64,000 nt of DNA from Phocoena phocoena (GCF_963924675.1 NC_089235.1:60880220-60944219), one strand, 5' to 3'; numbered from the stretch's first letter, positions 48,752 to 60,479 are shown. Notes: a model not told the origin generated them from the letters alone. Numbers and translations: made by a program.

Positions 48752-48967
48752 GGGCTTCCCTGGTGGCGCAGTGGTTGAGAGTCCGCCTGCCGATGCAGGG
48801 GACACGGGTTCGTGCCCCGGTCCGGGAAGGTCCCACATGCCGCGGAGCGGCTGGGCCCGTGAGCCATGGCCGCTGAGCCTGCGCGTCTGGAGCCTGTGCT
48901 CTGCAACGCGAGAGGCCACAACAGTGAGAGGCCCACGTACAGCAAAAAAAAAAAAAACCAAAAAAAC
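48752..48967 (+). mobile_element. CHR SINE, compact form
   Basis: gggcttccctggtggcgcag, B box cgggttcgtgccccggtccg, atgccgcggagcggctgggc, gcctgtgctctgcaacgcga, and a tail of A's broken by CC. No obvious target duplication. Forms an inverted pair with the copy at 48082. Confidence 0.95.
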
Positions 48968-49054
48968 GTTTAACACAGCCTTAAGCAATCTGAGCACGTA
49001 GTATCTTCGATGCCACCTTTACTACTACTCTTTCCTTAATACATGTGCTCCCAC

Positions 49055-49475
49055 TATACCAGCCTTCTTGCTGTTGCTCACAAATGCCAACTATACCCAC
49101 TCCTCGTTTTGCCTGAAATGGTCTTCTCCCAGATACCCACACAGCTAATTCCCTCATCTCCTTCCAGCCTTTGTTCAAATACTACCTTTTCAATAAGTCC
49201 TATCTTAATCTCCCTATTTAAAAATGCAACATTCTTCCCTCCGGCTTCCAACACTCATTAATTACCCTGTTCCACTGCTTCCTTCTCCATAGTAAGTATC
49301 GGCTAACACACTACAGAGCTAACTTATTTTGTCTTTAGTTTATTATCTGTTTCTTTCCACTGGCTTGCAACCTCCACAAGGGCAAGGATCTTTTTTATTT
49401 CACGAAGAATCCCACACTTTAGAACAATGCCTGGCACATAGCAACAATAATTCGCTGAAGGAATGAAACAACGGT
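49055..49475 (+). mobile_element. L2 LINE 3' end, sense
   Basis: tcttctcccagatacccaca, cagcctttgttcaaatacta, ggcttgcaacctccacaagg + gcaaggatc, then aacaatgcctggcacatagc and a tgaaggaatgaa end. Clear L2 terminal order over about 420 bp. Confidence 0.82.
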
Positions 49476-49542
49476 CTGTCCATCGTATATCACGGCTCCT
49501 ATAGCCTTGAGTGTCAGAAAACTGGTTCAAGTCCCAGCTGTG

Positions 49543-49547
<5 letters not shown>

Positions 49548-49583
<36 letters not shown>

Positions 49584-49772
49584 GGTACGCGGGCCTCTCA
49601 CTGTTGTGGCCTCTCCCGTTGCGGAGCACAGACTCCGGACGCACAGGCTCAGCGGCCATGGCTCACGGGCCCAGCCGCTCCACGGCATGTGGGATCTTCC
49701 CAGACCGGGGCACGAACCCGCATCCCCTGCATCGGCAGGCAGACTCTCAACCACTGCGCCACCAGGGAAGCC
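49548..49772 (-). mobile_element. CHR SINE, compact form, young copy with long poly-A
   Basis: A T run of about 34 bases (49548-49581; about 38 including the duplication) precedes gcggtacgcgggcctctcac, gcacagactccggacgcaca, cagaccggggcacgaacccg and ccactgcgccaccagggaag. A perfect 15-bp duplication (cccagctgtgctttt at 49533-49547 and 49773-49787) flanks it. Long homopolymer plus intact duplication suggests one of the youngest insertions here. Confidence 0.97.
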
Positions 49773-49934
49773 CCCAGCTGTGCTTTTGACATTCACAGGT
49801 TGGGAGTAAAACAGGCTTTCCTCCAATTAGATTTCTCTCATATTGAGCCAAAAATGCACAGACTTTCCAACACTATAATTCTTAGCAAGATAGCTCACAT
49901 CTCTGATCCTCACTTTTTTTCTTTTTTGAATGAC

Positions 49935-50165
49935 ATGAAGACTGATATAATGAAAGAACTTGGCATTTGGAATCTTGCAGACCTGGACTGAAGGCTGGCT
50001 CTGGAATTCACTAGCACTGTGACCTTGGGAAGGTCACTAAACCTTTCTAAACATGCTCCTCAATAGGCTGGAAATAATTCCTATCTTGTCCTTGGTGGAA
50101 GGATTAGAAGTAGTTTATCTAAATGCTTAAAGGTGTCTGCCACATACGATGTGCTCAGGAGAGAT
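49935..50165 (+). mobile_element. MIR SINE relic, nearly complete
   Basis: ggcatttggaatcttgcaga + cctggactg, ctagcactgtgaccttggga + aggtcac, a diverged centre, then atgcttaaaggtgtctgcca + cata. Confidence 0.82.
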
Positions 50166-51369
50166 ATCTTCACATCCCTTGAATGGCATCAGTACACTCT
50201 CCTGCTGGATTCCCAAGCCTGATTTGGGCAAGCAATAGTGCAGTGAACACAGACAGTCCTCGGAGTCCAGCTGACCTGAGCTGAGTTACAGGCATTGTGA
50301 GATGGTGTTAGGTATACTAAGCTAAGACCTGAAGAAAAATAGCTGATAGGAAAGGAGAAGGATGAAAAGGCACTAGTGGAAAAGGTAGGTATAGCAGCAG
50401 GGAGAGAGTGAGAACATGTAGAAAAAGGAAAGAAAAGAAAGATGGAAAAATAAAGATACCAAATTAGGAGACACAAGGCAATGGTCCTCCTTATTCAGGC
50501 CGGCTTTGCTGCAACTACACAAATATCACCTCATGTCTTCCAACAATAGGTTGTGCCAGTGGTTTTTCTCGGACTCGGAGTCAGCTCTTTCTTGTCTCCA
50601 GGGACAGTCAGGCACAAAGTGTCCTAATTCCACACCAAAGATATGGCCCAGACCCCCAGGCACCTAACTATTTATAAAGGTGCACATCTAGATGTGTGGA
50701 CTCTACCACTTACAAGCTGTGAAGCAGATACTCGCATGGAACGCTGGTTAGGATCTGCTGCATCCCGAATGTGCGCAACTGGGTATCAGGGTTTCTAACA
50801 ATAAAACCTCATGGAGGGAATAAACAGACATGCGCAGGCAGTCAAGAGGAAACAAGATGCCTCTGGCATCCCAGATGGCTCTGGTTACCAAGGCCTGCCT
50901 TTCTTATCAGCCCAGATCGTTGCACCTGTCAAGTGGAACACGAAGGGAGAGGATCACACTGTACTGTGTGCCTGCTCATGGTACAGTGGGAAAACCCATC
51001 ACTCATCCACCCAGATAAGCACACCCTACAGGGGAGATGCTATGCCTGTGAGGTGCCAAGGCACATGTACACTCGGAGCACGTACCCCTGGGTGAATGCT
51101 GAATGAACAAAAGCAAAACTGAAAGCAAACAGGAACCAGAAAATTGGTTGTTAATCATCATTTCATATGTTTACAAATGTTCCTTTGGAACAAAACTGTG
51201 GTAGATTGATAACAAAAATGTCCTCAGTGCCAAGAAAAAAAAAAAGAAAAAAAAATGACCCTTTGCAATATGACCTGAGGTCATTAGGTCACAAGGTAGC
51301 ATCTATTTCTCCATCTCTTGAGTCTAGGGGAGGGAGAGAAAGGAGCTTGTGGCTTTCTTTGATCAAAAG
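50166..51369. other. Unassigned intronic DNA
   Basis: A purine-rich stretch at 50330-50460 has weak antisense L2 character. Overlapping frames of 60-111 codons at 50771-51106 occupy all three plus frames, a sign of chance. An A-rich run lies near 51233-51255. Confidence 0.4.
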
Positions 51370-51383
51370 AACAAGGCAGATGT

Positions 51384-51593
51384 AAACATTGCTATATTTA
51401 AAAAGGATAACCAACAAGGACCTACTGTAGAGCACAGGGAACTCTGCTCGGTATTACGTGGCAGCCTGGATGGGAGGGGAGTCTGGACACATGTATACAT
51501 ATGGCTGAGTCGCTTTGCCGTGCACCTGAAACTATCACAACATTGTTTATCGGATATACTCCAATATAAAATAAAAAGTAAAAAAAAAAAAAT
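51384..51593 (+). mobile_element. L1 3' UTR, cattle-like older subfamily
   Basis: caaggacctactgtagagca, cagggaactctgctcggtat, cctgaaactatcacaacatt, ttatcggatatactccaata + taaaat and an A tail. Duplication aacaaggcagatgt (51370-51383) / aacaaggcagaggt (51594-51607) with one mismatch. Confidence 0.92.
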
Positions 51594-51774
51594 AACAAGG
51601 CAGAGGTGATGATGGGCCAGGTCCAGAGGCCCTCCGTGCTTGGACATTCTTCTTGCTCCCCTGAAATTGCTAGGAGAACAGGCCTGGTGAAGTTGGAGCA
51701 AATCAGGCTTCGGAATGTGGCAGGGGAGGATTAATGCCATTCTAGACATAATATTAGGTACATTTCTGTAACAG

Positions 51775-51960
51775 CATATGGGAAGAATTGTTTTAAGTAC
51801 TTCAGATAAACTGTCTTTAATCTTCCCAACAATCTACCATCCTCCCAATAACAAAGTAGTTATTATTTTCAGTTCATAGAGAAACAGGCTTAGAGGGGTA
51901 AAGTAACTCATCCAAGGTCACACTGCTAGTGAACTCAAACTCCATGCTTACTCCATGCTA
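51775..51960 (-). mobile_element. MIR SINE relic
   Basis: taagtacttcagataaactg, tagttattattttcagttca + tagagaaacagg, then catccaaggtcacactgcta. Confidence 0.78.
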
Positions 51961-52254
51961 TCACTCTGGCCTGATGGACACGGGAAAAATGTGGATCATG
52001 AGATCACTTTGGCTTGATGGATGTAGGGAAAAGAAGATGTGACTTATCTTACTGAGGTTCTCAGTGCTAGATTTCTGTGACTGAATCAATGAAGATAAAT
52101 CTGATCAAAAACAACCCTGTCTTTGTCATAAGCTGGGTATGCCAAGCTTAGATCTGGGATCAGCCCCAGTCATAACCCTCTAGTCCAGGGCTCTTTCCAT
52201 TCTCCTTATTATGGAAGGAGGCACATATTTTGCACTGTACACTGGGGCAATGCT

Positions 52255-52360
52255 CATCTCTGCCTCTCAACTACATGACCAATAAAATGTGAATAAAAAC
52301 ATCTCTCCCCATCTTCCAAAGTTGTTGTGAAGATCAAATAAAATAATCAAAAGGCTAAGT
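52255..52360 (+). mobile_element. MIR SINE relic
   Basis: A diverged MIR middle, with accaataaaatgtgaataaa and agttgttgtgaagatcaaat. Confidence 0.55.
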
Positions 52361-52711
52361 GTTCACTTTGGATGATTTTACAGAAAAAGAGAGGGTCGAC
52401 GGGTCTTAGGGAAGTTGAGGGTACCATGCTACTGGGACTCAGGAGAAAACAAAAGCACTAAGAAAACACTGCTGCAACTGTATTTAGCAGGGACAGGATG
52501 GGGACTTGGGATTGGAGAGCCTAAAAACTCTAGAATCTGTTAGGGTAGGGGCCAGTCTATGTAAAGCTTCTAATACTAGTGTTAATTGGCTTTAAAATTC
52601 AAGCCTACATAAAGGATAGCCATTCTCCAGGTCCACGACTTCTCGGTGGCAAAATAATTTGTCTGTATGTTCAACTGAGCCACATGGTAACTTAATTCAA
52701 TGGAGGCTATT

Positions 52712-53105
52712 ATGGACTAAGTGTTTGTGTTCCCCAAAATACTATCCCCCAAAATACCTATGCTAGGGCCTAACCCTCAATGTTACTATATTTGGAGGCA
52801 GAGATTTTATGGAGGCAATTAAGGTTAAATGAGGTCATAAAGTGGGGTCCTGATCCCACAGGATTACTGTCCTTGTAGAACAAGAGACAACAGAGAGCTC
52901 TTTGTATCTCTCTCTCCACAGGATGTGGACACAGCAAGAAGGTGGCTGTCTCCAAGCCAGGAAGAGAGCGCTCACCAGAATCTGCATGCTGGGACCCCGA
53001 TCTTGAACTTCCAGCCCCCAGAACTGTGACAAAATAAATTTCTGTTATTTGAGCTACACAGTTTGATGGTTTTTTGTTATGGCAGTCCAAGCTGACTAAT
53101 AGAGG
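52712..53105 (+). mobile_element. MaLR-type solitary LTR
   Basis: tattatggactaagtgtttg + tgttcccc, ctatgctagggcctaaccct, ggttaaatgaggtcataaag, ggatgtggacacagcaagaa, tccaagccaggaagagagcg + ctcaccagaa, ccagaactgtgacaaaataa, ending agctgactaatagag. A complete LTR in sense orientation; MLT1 or MST group, not resolved. Confidence 0.82.
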
Positions 53106-54339
53106 GGCAAACTTTAGTTCAGATAAATGGGTCAGGTGGACAAAATAGTGTGACAATCGAAGATTGATAGAGCTTTGAAAACCTTACTATTTACATATAA
53201 TAGGGAAGAGAATAAAATGGAGGTAAGATGCATTATATGATAAAAGCAAAAACATTTCCTTATATATTTACATATTCTTTTAAAAAACTTATTCATACAA
53301 CTAAAGGAAATTTTACCAGGATTTATCTCATTAACACAATTACTTTTATCTTTATAAACTATTCTTCCAGAATCCATGTCCATGCATGTGTTTTTAAGGC
53401 CACATTTCCCTCTGAACAAAAAATTATGCACGTTTACTTGCTTACCAATTTAGGTCATTTTTATACTTCTATAGTCATACTGTCTATTTGTAACCTTCTT
53501 GTTGCTATCAAGGAAAGCACGCACATGCTTTTTTAAAAAGTTATACAAAAGAGCTTATAGTGAAAAATACAAGTTCCATCTCTTCTCACTGGAAACTATT
53601 ATTTCTTCAAAGTTGAACACATACGCAGTCTAACTCAAATACTTCCCTTCTCCAACCCCAGTTGCAATTTCCAGGGCCAACCTCTTAATGGTTCCTCTTT
53701 CAGTCTCTTTAATTCATCAGACTTAGAGAATTACCTGTGGACACCCCGATGAGAAAGATGAGGAATTAGCACACATAATGCTACCTTTCTCCTTCATTTT
53801 CCTTGGTTTGTTCCTTGTATTATTAACTTTATCTCTTAATTAGTTATCTTTGTAACCTTAATATACTTAAATATAGGATTTCCCAAATAAGCTCCTTTTA
53901 ATTTTTTTCTATGGCTGTTAATTTCCTTCCTACATTTTCAACTCTTGTTCATCCCCTTCCAAGTCCCACTTTTGTCATCTATAGTATTATTTTTATACTG
54001 TCATGCTTAACAGTGCATATTTTGCCCTACAACCTCTATTTGATCTGCTATATTATGACTGCAGATTGATTCAAAGTTAAAAAAAAAACAGTAACCAGCA
54101 TTTACCTTATTATGACTGTGTAAGTACTGTTCAAATGTTGAGCCAATTAGTCTGGTATGAATCATTTTTTCTTGTATCATATTCTCAGCAGTCCAATGTC
54201 GTATCTGCTGAAAATCTCAAAGAAGTTTCCCAACATGGAAACCAAACAGACTTTCTTCTCTTATGTGCCAGCAGTTGCTTAAGTTCATTCCACAATTTAG
54301 TACGCTGTTCCTACATACCATCTGTATTTTCATCAACAT
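53106..54339. other. Unassigned intronic DNA
   Basis: AT-rich. The stretch 53230-53560 has a texture like an old L1 3' UTR, but no diagnostic motif. Reciprocal frames on both strands at about 53130-53540 are chance. Confidence 0.35.
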
Positions 54340-54655
54340 TGGGGTCAATAAACTATGGACTCTTGGACAAACTTCAGTGCACTACCTACTTCTGTGTGGT
54401 CCACAATCTAATTAATCATGGTTTTTATATATAAATGGTTGAAAAAAACCCCAAAAGAATAGTACTATGTTACGATGGGTAAAAGTTAAGTAAAAATCAA
54501 ACTTCAGTATTCATGAAATTATACTGGAACATGGCTACACCCATCTGCCTTCGTGCTACAAAGTCAGAGAGAATGATTTTGACAGAGACTGAATGGCTTG
54601 CAAAGCTGAGGATATTTACTACCTGGTTCTTCATTAAAAAGTTTGCCAACCCTTG
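54340..54655 (+). mobile_element. hAT-type non-autonomous element, longer variant
   Basis: Same family as 22388-22806: ggggtcaataaactatggac at the left, ggttgaaaaaaaccccaaaa and actggaacatggctacaccc inside, gtttgccaacccttg at the right. It retains internal sequence that the other copy lacks. Confidence 0.75.
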
Positions 54656-54793
54656 TTATAAATGGTGAGATTTTCCTTCAATTTCATCTGCACAATCATC
54701 TACTAAATTTTAAAATTTATTTCAAAAATTGCATTTTAATTCCAACGGGCTGCCTTATTCTCTAATGTGTTCTTTTTTCAAAGCTACCAGGAC

Positions 54794-55015
54794 TTTTTCT
54801 TTTTACTTATTTTATTTTTTTGGTGGTATGTGGCCCTTTCACTGCTGTGGCCTCTCCCGCCGCGGAGCAGAGGCCCAGGGCGCGCAGGCCCAGCAGCCAC
54901 GGCCCACAGGCCCAGCCGCTCCATGGCACGTGGGATCCTCCCGGACCGGGGCACGAACTCACGTCCCCTGCATCGGCAGGCGGACTCTCAACCACTGCGC
55001 CACCAGGGAAGCCCT
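54794..55015 (-). mobile_element. CHR SINE, compact form, variant subfamily
   Basis: gtggtatgtggccctttcac, gagcagaggcccagggcgcg, caggcccagcagccacggcc, ccggaccggggcacgaactc. It differs from the other compact copies at many positions clustered in the central body. The repeat caggac at 54788-54793 and 55016-55021 flanks it; the second copy is also the 3' boundary of the big L1. Confidence 0.93.
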
Positions 55016-55437
55016 CAGGACATTTTTTATAAAAAACATCTATACTGGAGTATAATTGCTTTACAATGGTGTGTTACTTTCTGCTGTATAACAAAGTAAA
55101 TGAGCTATATGTATACATATATCCTCATATACCCCTGGTCTTGCATCTCCCTCCCACCCTCCCTATCCCACCCCTCTAGGTGGTCACAAGGCACCGTGCT
55201 GATCTCCCTGTGCTATGTCACTGCTTCCCACTAGCTATCTATTTTACCTTTGGTAGTGTACATATGTCAATCCTACTCTCTCACTTCATCCCAGCTTACC
55301 CTTCCCCCGCCCCGTGTCCTCAAGTCCATTCTCTAAGTCTGCGTCTTTATTCCTGTCCTGCCCCTAGGTTCATCAGAACCATTTTTTTTTCAGATCCCAT
55401 ATATATGTGTTAGCATATGGTACTTCTTTTTCTCTTT

Positions 55438-56208
55438 CTAACTTACTTCACTCTGTATGACAGAATCTAGGTCCATCCACCTCACTAAAAATAGCACAAT
55501 TTCATTTCTTTTTATGGCTGGGGAATATTCCATTGTAAATAGGTGCCATATCTTCTTTAACCATTCATCTGTCGATGGACACTTAGGTTGCTTCCATATC
55601 CGGGCTACTGTAAATAGAGCTGAAATGAACGTTTTGGTACATGACACTTTTTGAATTACGGTCTTCTCAGGGTATATGCCCAGTAGTGGGATTGCTGGGT
55701 CATATGGTAGTTCTATTTTTAGTTTTTTAAGGAACCTCCATACTGTTCTCCATAGTGGGTGTATCAGTTTACATTCCCACCAACAGCACAAGAGGGTTCC
55801 CTTTTCTCCACACCCTCTCCAGCATTTATTGTTTGCAGAGTTTTTGATGATGGCCATTCTGATTGGTGTGAGGTGATACCTCATTGTAGTTTTGATTTGC
55901 ATTTCTCCAATGATTAGTGATGTTGAGCATCCTTTCACGTGTTTGTTGGCAATCTGTATATGTTCTTTGGAGAAATGTCTATTTAGGTCTTCTGCCCATT
56001 TTTGGATTGGGTTGTTTGTTTTTTTGATATTGAGCTGCATGTGCTGCTTGTAACTTTTGGAGATTAATCCTTTGTCAGTTGCTTCATTTGCAAATATTTT
56101 CTCCCATTCTGAGGGCTGTCTTTTCATCTTCTTTATGGTTTCCTTTGCTGTGCAAAAGCTTTTAAGCTTCATTATGTCCCATTTGTTTATTTTTGTTTTT
56201 ATTTCCAT
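55438..56208 (-). pseudogene. L1 ORF2 C-terminal domain, broken
   Basis: A 256-codon frame with the L1 ORF2p C-terminal region and its cysteine motif: [19 protein letters not shown] at about residues 129-147. The usual His before CWW is replaced by Cys. The frame continues through [20 protein letters not shown]. It is out of register with the RT frame upstream, so at least one frameshift or stop lies around 56210-56310. Confidence 0.92.
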
Positions 56209-56312
56209 TTCTCTACAGGGTAGGTCAAAAAGGATCTTGCTGTGATTTATGTCATAGAGTGTTCTATGTTTTCCTCTAAGAGTTTGATAGTTTCTGGCCT
56301 TGCATTAGGTCT

Positions 56313-57595
56313 TTAATCCATTTTGAGTTTATTTTTGTGTATGGTGTTAGGGAGTGTTCTAATTTCATTTTTACATGTAGCTGTCCAGTTTTCCAAGCAC
56401 CACTTATTGAAGAGGCTGTCTTTTCTCCACTGTATATTCTTGCCTCCTTTATGAAAGATAAGGTAACCATATGTGTGTGGGTTAATCTCTGGGCTTGGTA
56501 CCCTGTTCCACTGATCTATATTTCTGTTTTTGTGCCAGTACCATACTGTCTTCATTACTGTAGCTTTGTAATATAGCCTGAAGTCAGGGAGCCTGATTCC
56601 TCCAGCTCCATTTTTCTTTCTCAAGATTGCTTTGTCTATTTGGGGTCTTTTGTGTTTCCATACAAATTGTGAAATTTTTTGTTCTAGTTCTGTGAAAAAT
56701 GCCATTGGTAGCTTGATAGGGATTGCATTGAATCTGTAGATTGCTTTGGGTAGTAGAGTCATTTTCACAATGTTGATTCTTCCAATCCAAGAACATGGTA
56801 TATCTCTCCATTTGTTTGTATCACCTTTAATTTCTTTCATCAGTGTCTTATAGTTTTCTGCATACAGGTTTTTTGTCTCCTTAGGTAGGTTTATTCCTAG
56901 ATATTTTATTCTTTTTATTTCAATGGTAAATGGGAGTGTTTCCTCAATTTCTCTTTCGAATTTTTCATCATTAGTGTACAGGAATGCAAGAGATTTCTGT
57001 GCATTAATTTTGTATCCTGCTACTTTACCAAATTCATTGATTAGCTCTAATAGTTTTCTGGTAGCATCTTTAGGATTCTCTGTGTATAGTATCATGTCAT
57101 CTGCAAACAGTGACAGCTTTACTTCTTTTCCGATTTGGATTCTGTTTATTTCTTTTCCTTCTCTGATTGCTGTGGCTAAAACTTCCAAAACTATGTTGAA
57201 TAATAGTGGTGAGAGGGAACATCTTTGTCTTGTGCTTGATTTTAGAGGAGATGGTTTCAGTTTTTCACCATTGAGAACAATGTTGGCTGTGGGTTTGTCA
57301 TATATGGCCATTATCATGTTCACATAAGTTCCCTCGATGCCTCCTTTCTGGAGGGATTTTATCATAAATGGGTGTTGAATTTTGTCGAAAGCTTTTCTGC
57401 ATCTATTGAGATTATCATATGGTTTTCCTCCTTCAGTTGGTTTATATGGTGTATCACATTTATTGATTTGCATATATTGAAGAATCCTTGCATTCCTGGG
57501 ATAAAACCCACTTGATCATGGTGTATGATCCTTTCAATGTGCTGTTGGATTCTGTTTGCTAGTATTTTGTTGAGGATTTTTGCACCTATATTCAT
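56313..57595 (-). pseudogene. L1 ORF2 reverse-transcriptase domain, broken
   Basis: Two overlapping frames. The first (57362-57595) carries the fingers region and ends just after IISIDAEK of motif A. The second (56313-57473) resumes with AFDKIQHPF and carries FADDMILY (residues 123-130), so the catalytic FADD motif is present. A single missing T/C in the run near 57390-57400 accounts for the frame change. The motif usually reading TRQGCPLSPLL is [11 protein letters not shown] here. Domain recognisable, enzyme inactive. Confidence 0.93.
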
Positions 57596-58637
57596 CAGTG
57601 ATATTGGCCTGTAGTTTTCTTCCTTTGTGACATCTCCATCTGGTTTTGGTAGCAGGGTGATGGTGGCCTCGTAGAATGAGTTTGAGAGTGTTCCTCCCTC
57701 TGCTATATTTTGGAAGAGTTTGAGAAGGATAGGTGTTAGCTCTTCTCTAAATGTTTGATAGAATTCGCCTGTGAAGCCATCTGGTCCTGGGCTTTTGTTT
57801 GTTGGAAGATTTTAAATCACCATTTCAATTTCAGTGCTTCTGACTGACCTGTTTATATTTTCTATTTCTTCCCGCTTCAGTCTCGGAAGGTTGTGCTTTT
57901 CTAAGAATTTGTCCATTTCTTTCAGGTGGCCATATTATTGGCATTTAGGTGCTTGTAGTCATCTCTCATCATCCTTTGTATTTCTGCAGTGTCAGTTGTT
58001 ACTTCTTTTTCATTTCTAATTCTGTTGATTAGAGTCTTCTCCCTTTTTTTCTTGATGTGTCTGGCTAGGGATTTATCAATTTTGTTTATCTTCTCAAAGA
58101 ACCAGCTTTTAGTTTTATTGATCTTTGCTATTGCTTCCTTCATTTCTTTTTCATTTATTTCTGATCTGACCTTTACGATTTCTTTCTTTTGGTTAACTTT
58201 GGGGTTTTCTTTTGTTGCTGTTCTTCTTTTCTAATTGCTTTAGGTTATAGTTAGGTTGTTTATTTGAGATATTTCTTGTTTCTTGAGGTAGGATTGTATT
58301 GCTATAAACTTCCCTCTTAAAACTGCTTTTGCCGCATACCATAGGTTTTGGGTAATTGTGTTTCCACTGTCATTTGTTTCTAGGTATTTTCTGATTTCCT
58401 CTTTGATTTCTTCAGTGATCTCTTGGTTATTTAGTAGCATATGGTTTTGCCTCCATTTGTTTGTATTTTTTACAGGTTATTTTTCTCCCTGTAATTGATA
58501 TCTAGTCTCATAGCGTTGTGGTCAGAAGAGATACTTGATACAATTTCAATTTTCTTAAATTTACCAAGGCTTGATTTGTGACCTAAGATGTGATCTATCA
58601 TGAAAAATGTTCCATGAGCACTTGAGAAGAAAGTGTA

Positions 58638-59390
58638 TTATGTTGCTTTTGGATGTAATGTCCTAAAAATATCAATTAAATCCATTTTGTTTAATGTGTC
58701 ATTTAAAGCTTGTGTTTCCTTATTTCTTTTCATTTTGGATGATCTGTCCATTGGTGAAAGTGGGGTGTTAAAGTACCGTACTATGACTGTTACTGTCATT
58801 TCCCCTTTTATGGCTATTAGCATTTGCCTTATGTATTGAGGTGCTCCTATGTTGGGTGCATAAATATTTACAATTGTTATATCTTCTTCTTGGATTGATC
58901 CCTTGATCATTATGTAATGTCCTTCTTTGTCTCTTGTAATAGTCTTTATTTTAAAGTCTATTTTGTCTGATATGAGAATTGCTACTCCAGCTTTTTTGTT
59001 GTTGTTGTTGCGGTTTGTGGGCCTCTCACTGTTGTGGCCTCTCCTGCTGTGGAGCACAGGCTCCGGACGCGCAGCCTCTGCAGCCATGGCTCACAGGCCC
59101 AGCCGCTCCACAGCATGTGGGATCCTCCCGGACCGGGTCATGAACCCGTGTCCCCTGCATCAGCAGGTGGACTCTCAACCACTGCACCATCAGGGAAGCC
59201 CCAGCTTTCTTCTGATTTCCATTGGCATGGAATACCTTTTTCATCCCCTCACATACATTCTGTATGAGTCCCTAGGTCTGAAGTGGGTCTCTTGTAGAAA
59301 CCATATATATGGGTCTTGTTTTTGTATCCATTCAGCCAGTCTATCTGGTTGGAACATTTAATCCGTTTACATTTAAGGTAATTATCAATA
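58638..59390 (-). pseudogene. L1 ORF2 endonuclease domain, broken and SINE-disrupted
   Basis: The frame 58638-59087 includes KKAGVAILISDKIDFKIKTI, RDKEGHYIMIKGSI and NIYAPNIGAP of the apurinic-type endonuclease. The catalytic G-D-F-N motif is changed to R-Y-F-N (residues 104-107), losing the metal-binding Asp (D145 in human L1). A CHR SINE inserted at 58995-59200 separates this from the N-terminus at about 59205-59390. Thus the first residues of the open frame are SINE-derived. Confidence 0.9.
58995..59200 (-). mobile_element. CHR SINE nested in L1 ORF2
   Basis: (TTG)n-modified poly-T, gcggtttgtgggcctctcac, gcacaggctccggacgcgca, catgtgggatcctcccggac, ccatcagggaagcc. The L1 word ccagcttt is duplicated at 58987-58994 and 59201-59208; removing the SINE and one copy restores the L1 antisense reading ccagctttcttctgatttcc. 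Confidence 0.96.
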
Positions 59391-59740
59391 TGTATGTCCC
59401 TATTACCATTTTCTTAATTGTTTTGGGTTTGTTTTTGTAGGTCTTTTCCTTCTCTTGTGTTTCCTGCCTAGAGAAGTTCTTTTAGCGTTTGTTGTAAAGC
59501 TGGTTTGGTGGTGCTGAATTCTCTTAGCTTTTGCTTGTCTGTAAATGTTTTAATTTCTCCGTCGAATCTGAATGAGATACTGCTGGGTACAGTAATCTTG
59601 GTTGTAGGTTTTTCCCTTTCATCCCTTTAAATATGTCCTGCCACATCCTTCTGGCTTGCAGAGTTTCTGCTGAAAGATCAGCTGTTAACCTTATGGGGAT
59701 TCCCTTGTATGTTATTTGTTGCTTTTCCCTTGCTGCTTTT

Positions 59741-59947
59741 TTTTTTTTTTTTTTTTGCAGTACGCAGGCCTCTCACTGTTGTGGCGTTTCCCGTTGCTGA
59801 GCACAGGCTCCGGATGCGCAGGCTCAGCGGCCACGGCTCACAGGCCCAGCCGCTCCACAGCATGTGGGGTCTTCCCGGACCGGGGCATGAACCCGTGTCC
59901 CCTGCATCGGCAGGCGGACTCTCAACCACTGCGCCAGCAGGGAAGCC
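59741..59947 (-). mobile_element. CHR SINE nested in L1 ORF1
   Basis: Poly-T, gcagtacgcaggcctctcac, gcacaggctccggatgcgca, ccggaccggggcatgaaccc, gcgccagcagggaagc. Perfect 14-bp duplication ccct + tgctgctttt at 59727-59740 and 59948-59961. Independent of the other nested copy. Confidence 0.97.
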
Positions 59948-59959
59948 CCCTTGCTGCTT

Positions 59960-60450
59960 TTAATATTTTTTCTTTGTAATTTTTGATAGTTTTATTAGTA
60001 TGTGTCTTGGCATGTTTCTCCTTGGATTTATCCTGTATGGGACTCTCTGTGCTTCCTGGACTTGAGTGACTATTTCTTTACCCATGTTAGGGAAGTTTTT
60101 AACTACAATGTCTTTAAATATTTTCTCAGACCCTTTCTTTTTCTCTTCTTCTTCTGGGACCCCTATAATTTGAATGTTGGTACATTTAATGTTGTCCCAG
60201 AGGTCTCTGGGACTGTCCTCAATTGTTTTCATTCTTTATTCTGCTCTGCGGTAGTTATTTCCACTATTTTACCTTCCAGGTCACTTATCCATTCCTCTGC
60301 CTCAGTTATTCTGCTATTGATTCCTTCTAGAGAACTTTTAATCTCATTTATTCTGTTGTTCATCATTGTTTGTTTGCTCTTTAGTTCTTCTAGGTCCTTG
60401 TTAAATGTTTCTTGAATTTTCTCCATTCTATTTCTAAGATTTTGGATCAT
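59960..60450 (-). pseudogene. L1 ORF1 fragments (coiled coil and RNA-binding part)
   Basis: Two frames: 60229-60450 is coiled-coil like (KDLEELKSKQTMMNNRINEI, SRITEAEEWISDLEGKIVEI), and 59960-60232 matches the RRM-like region (IIGVPEEEEKKKGSEKIFKD, PNMGKEIVTQVQEAQRVPYR). They are in different registers, so frame-broken. ORF1p is the RNA-binding chaperone of L1; this copy cannot make it. The downstream part is cut by the SINE at 59741-59947. Confidence 0.9.
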
Positions 60451-60479
60451 TACTCTGAATTCGTTTTCAGGTAGACTGC

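Noticed and set aside
50771..51106. Three overlapping plus-strand frames of 62-111 codons
   Set aside because: All three frames open over the same DNA, no domain, no splice sites that I can see; chance.
56923..57327. 134-codon plus-strand frame and other hydrophobic plus frames at 57.8-60.4 kb
   Set aside because: Antisense to L1 ORF2 and ORF1; looks membrane-like only because of T-rich codons.
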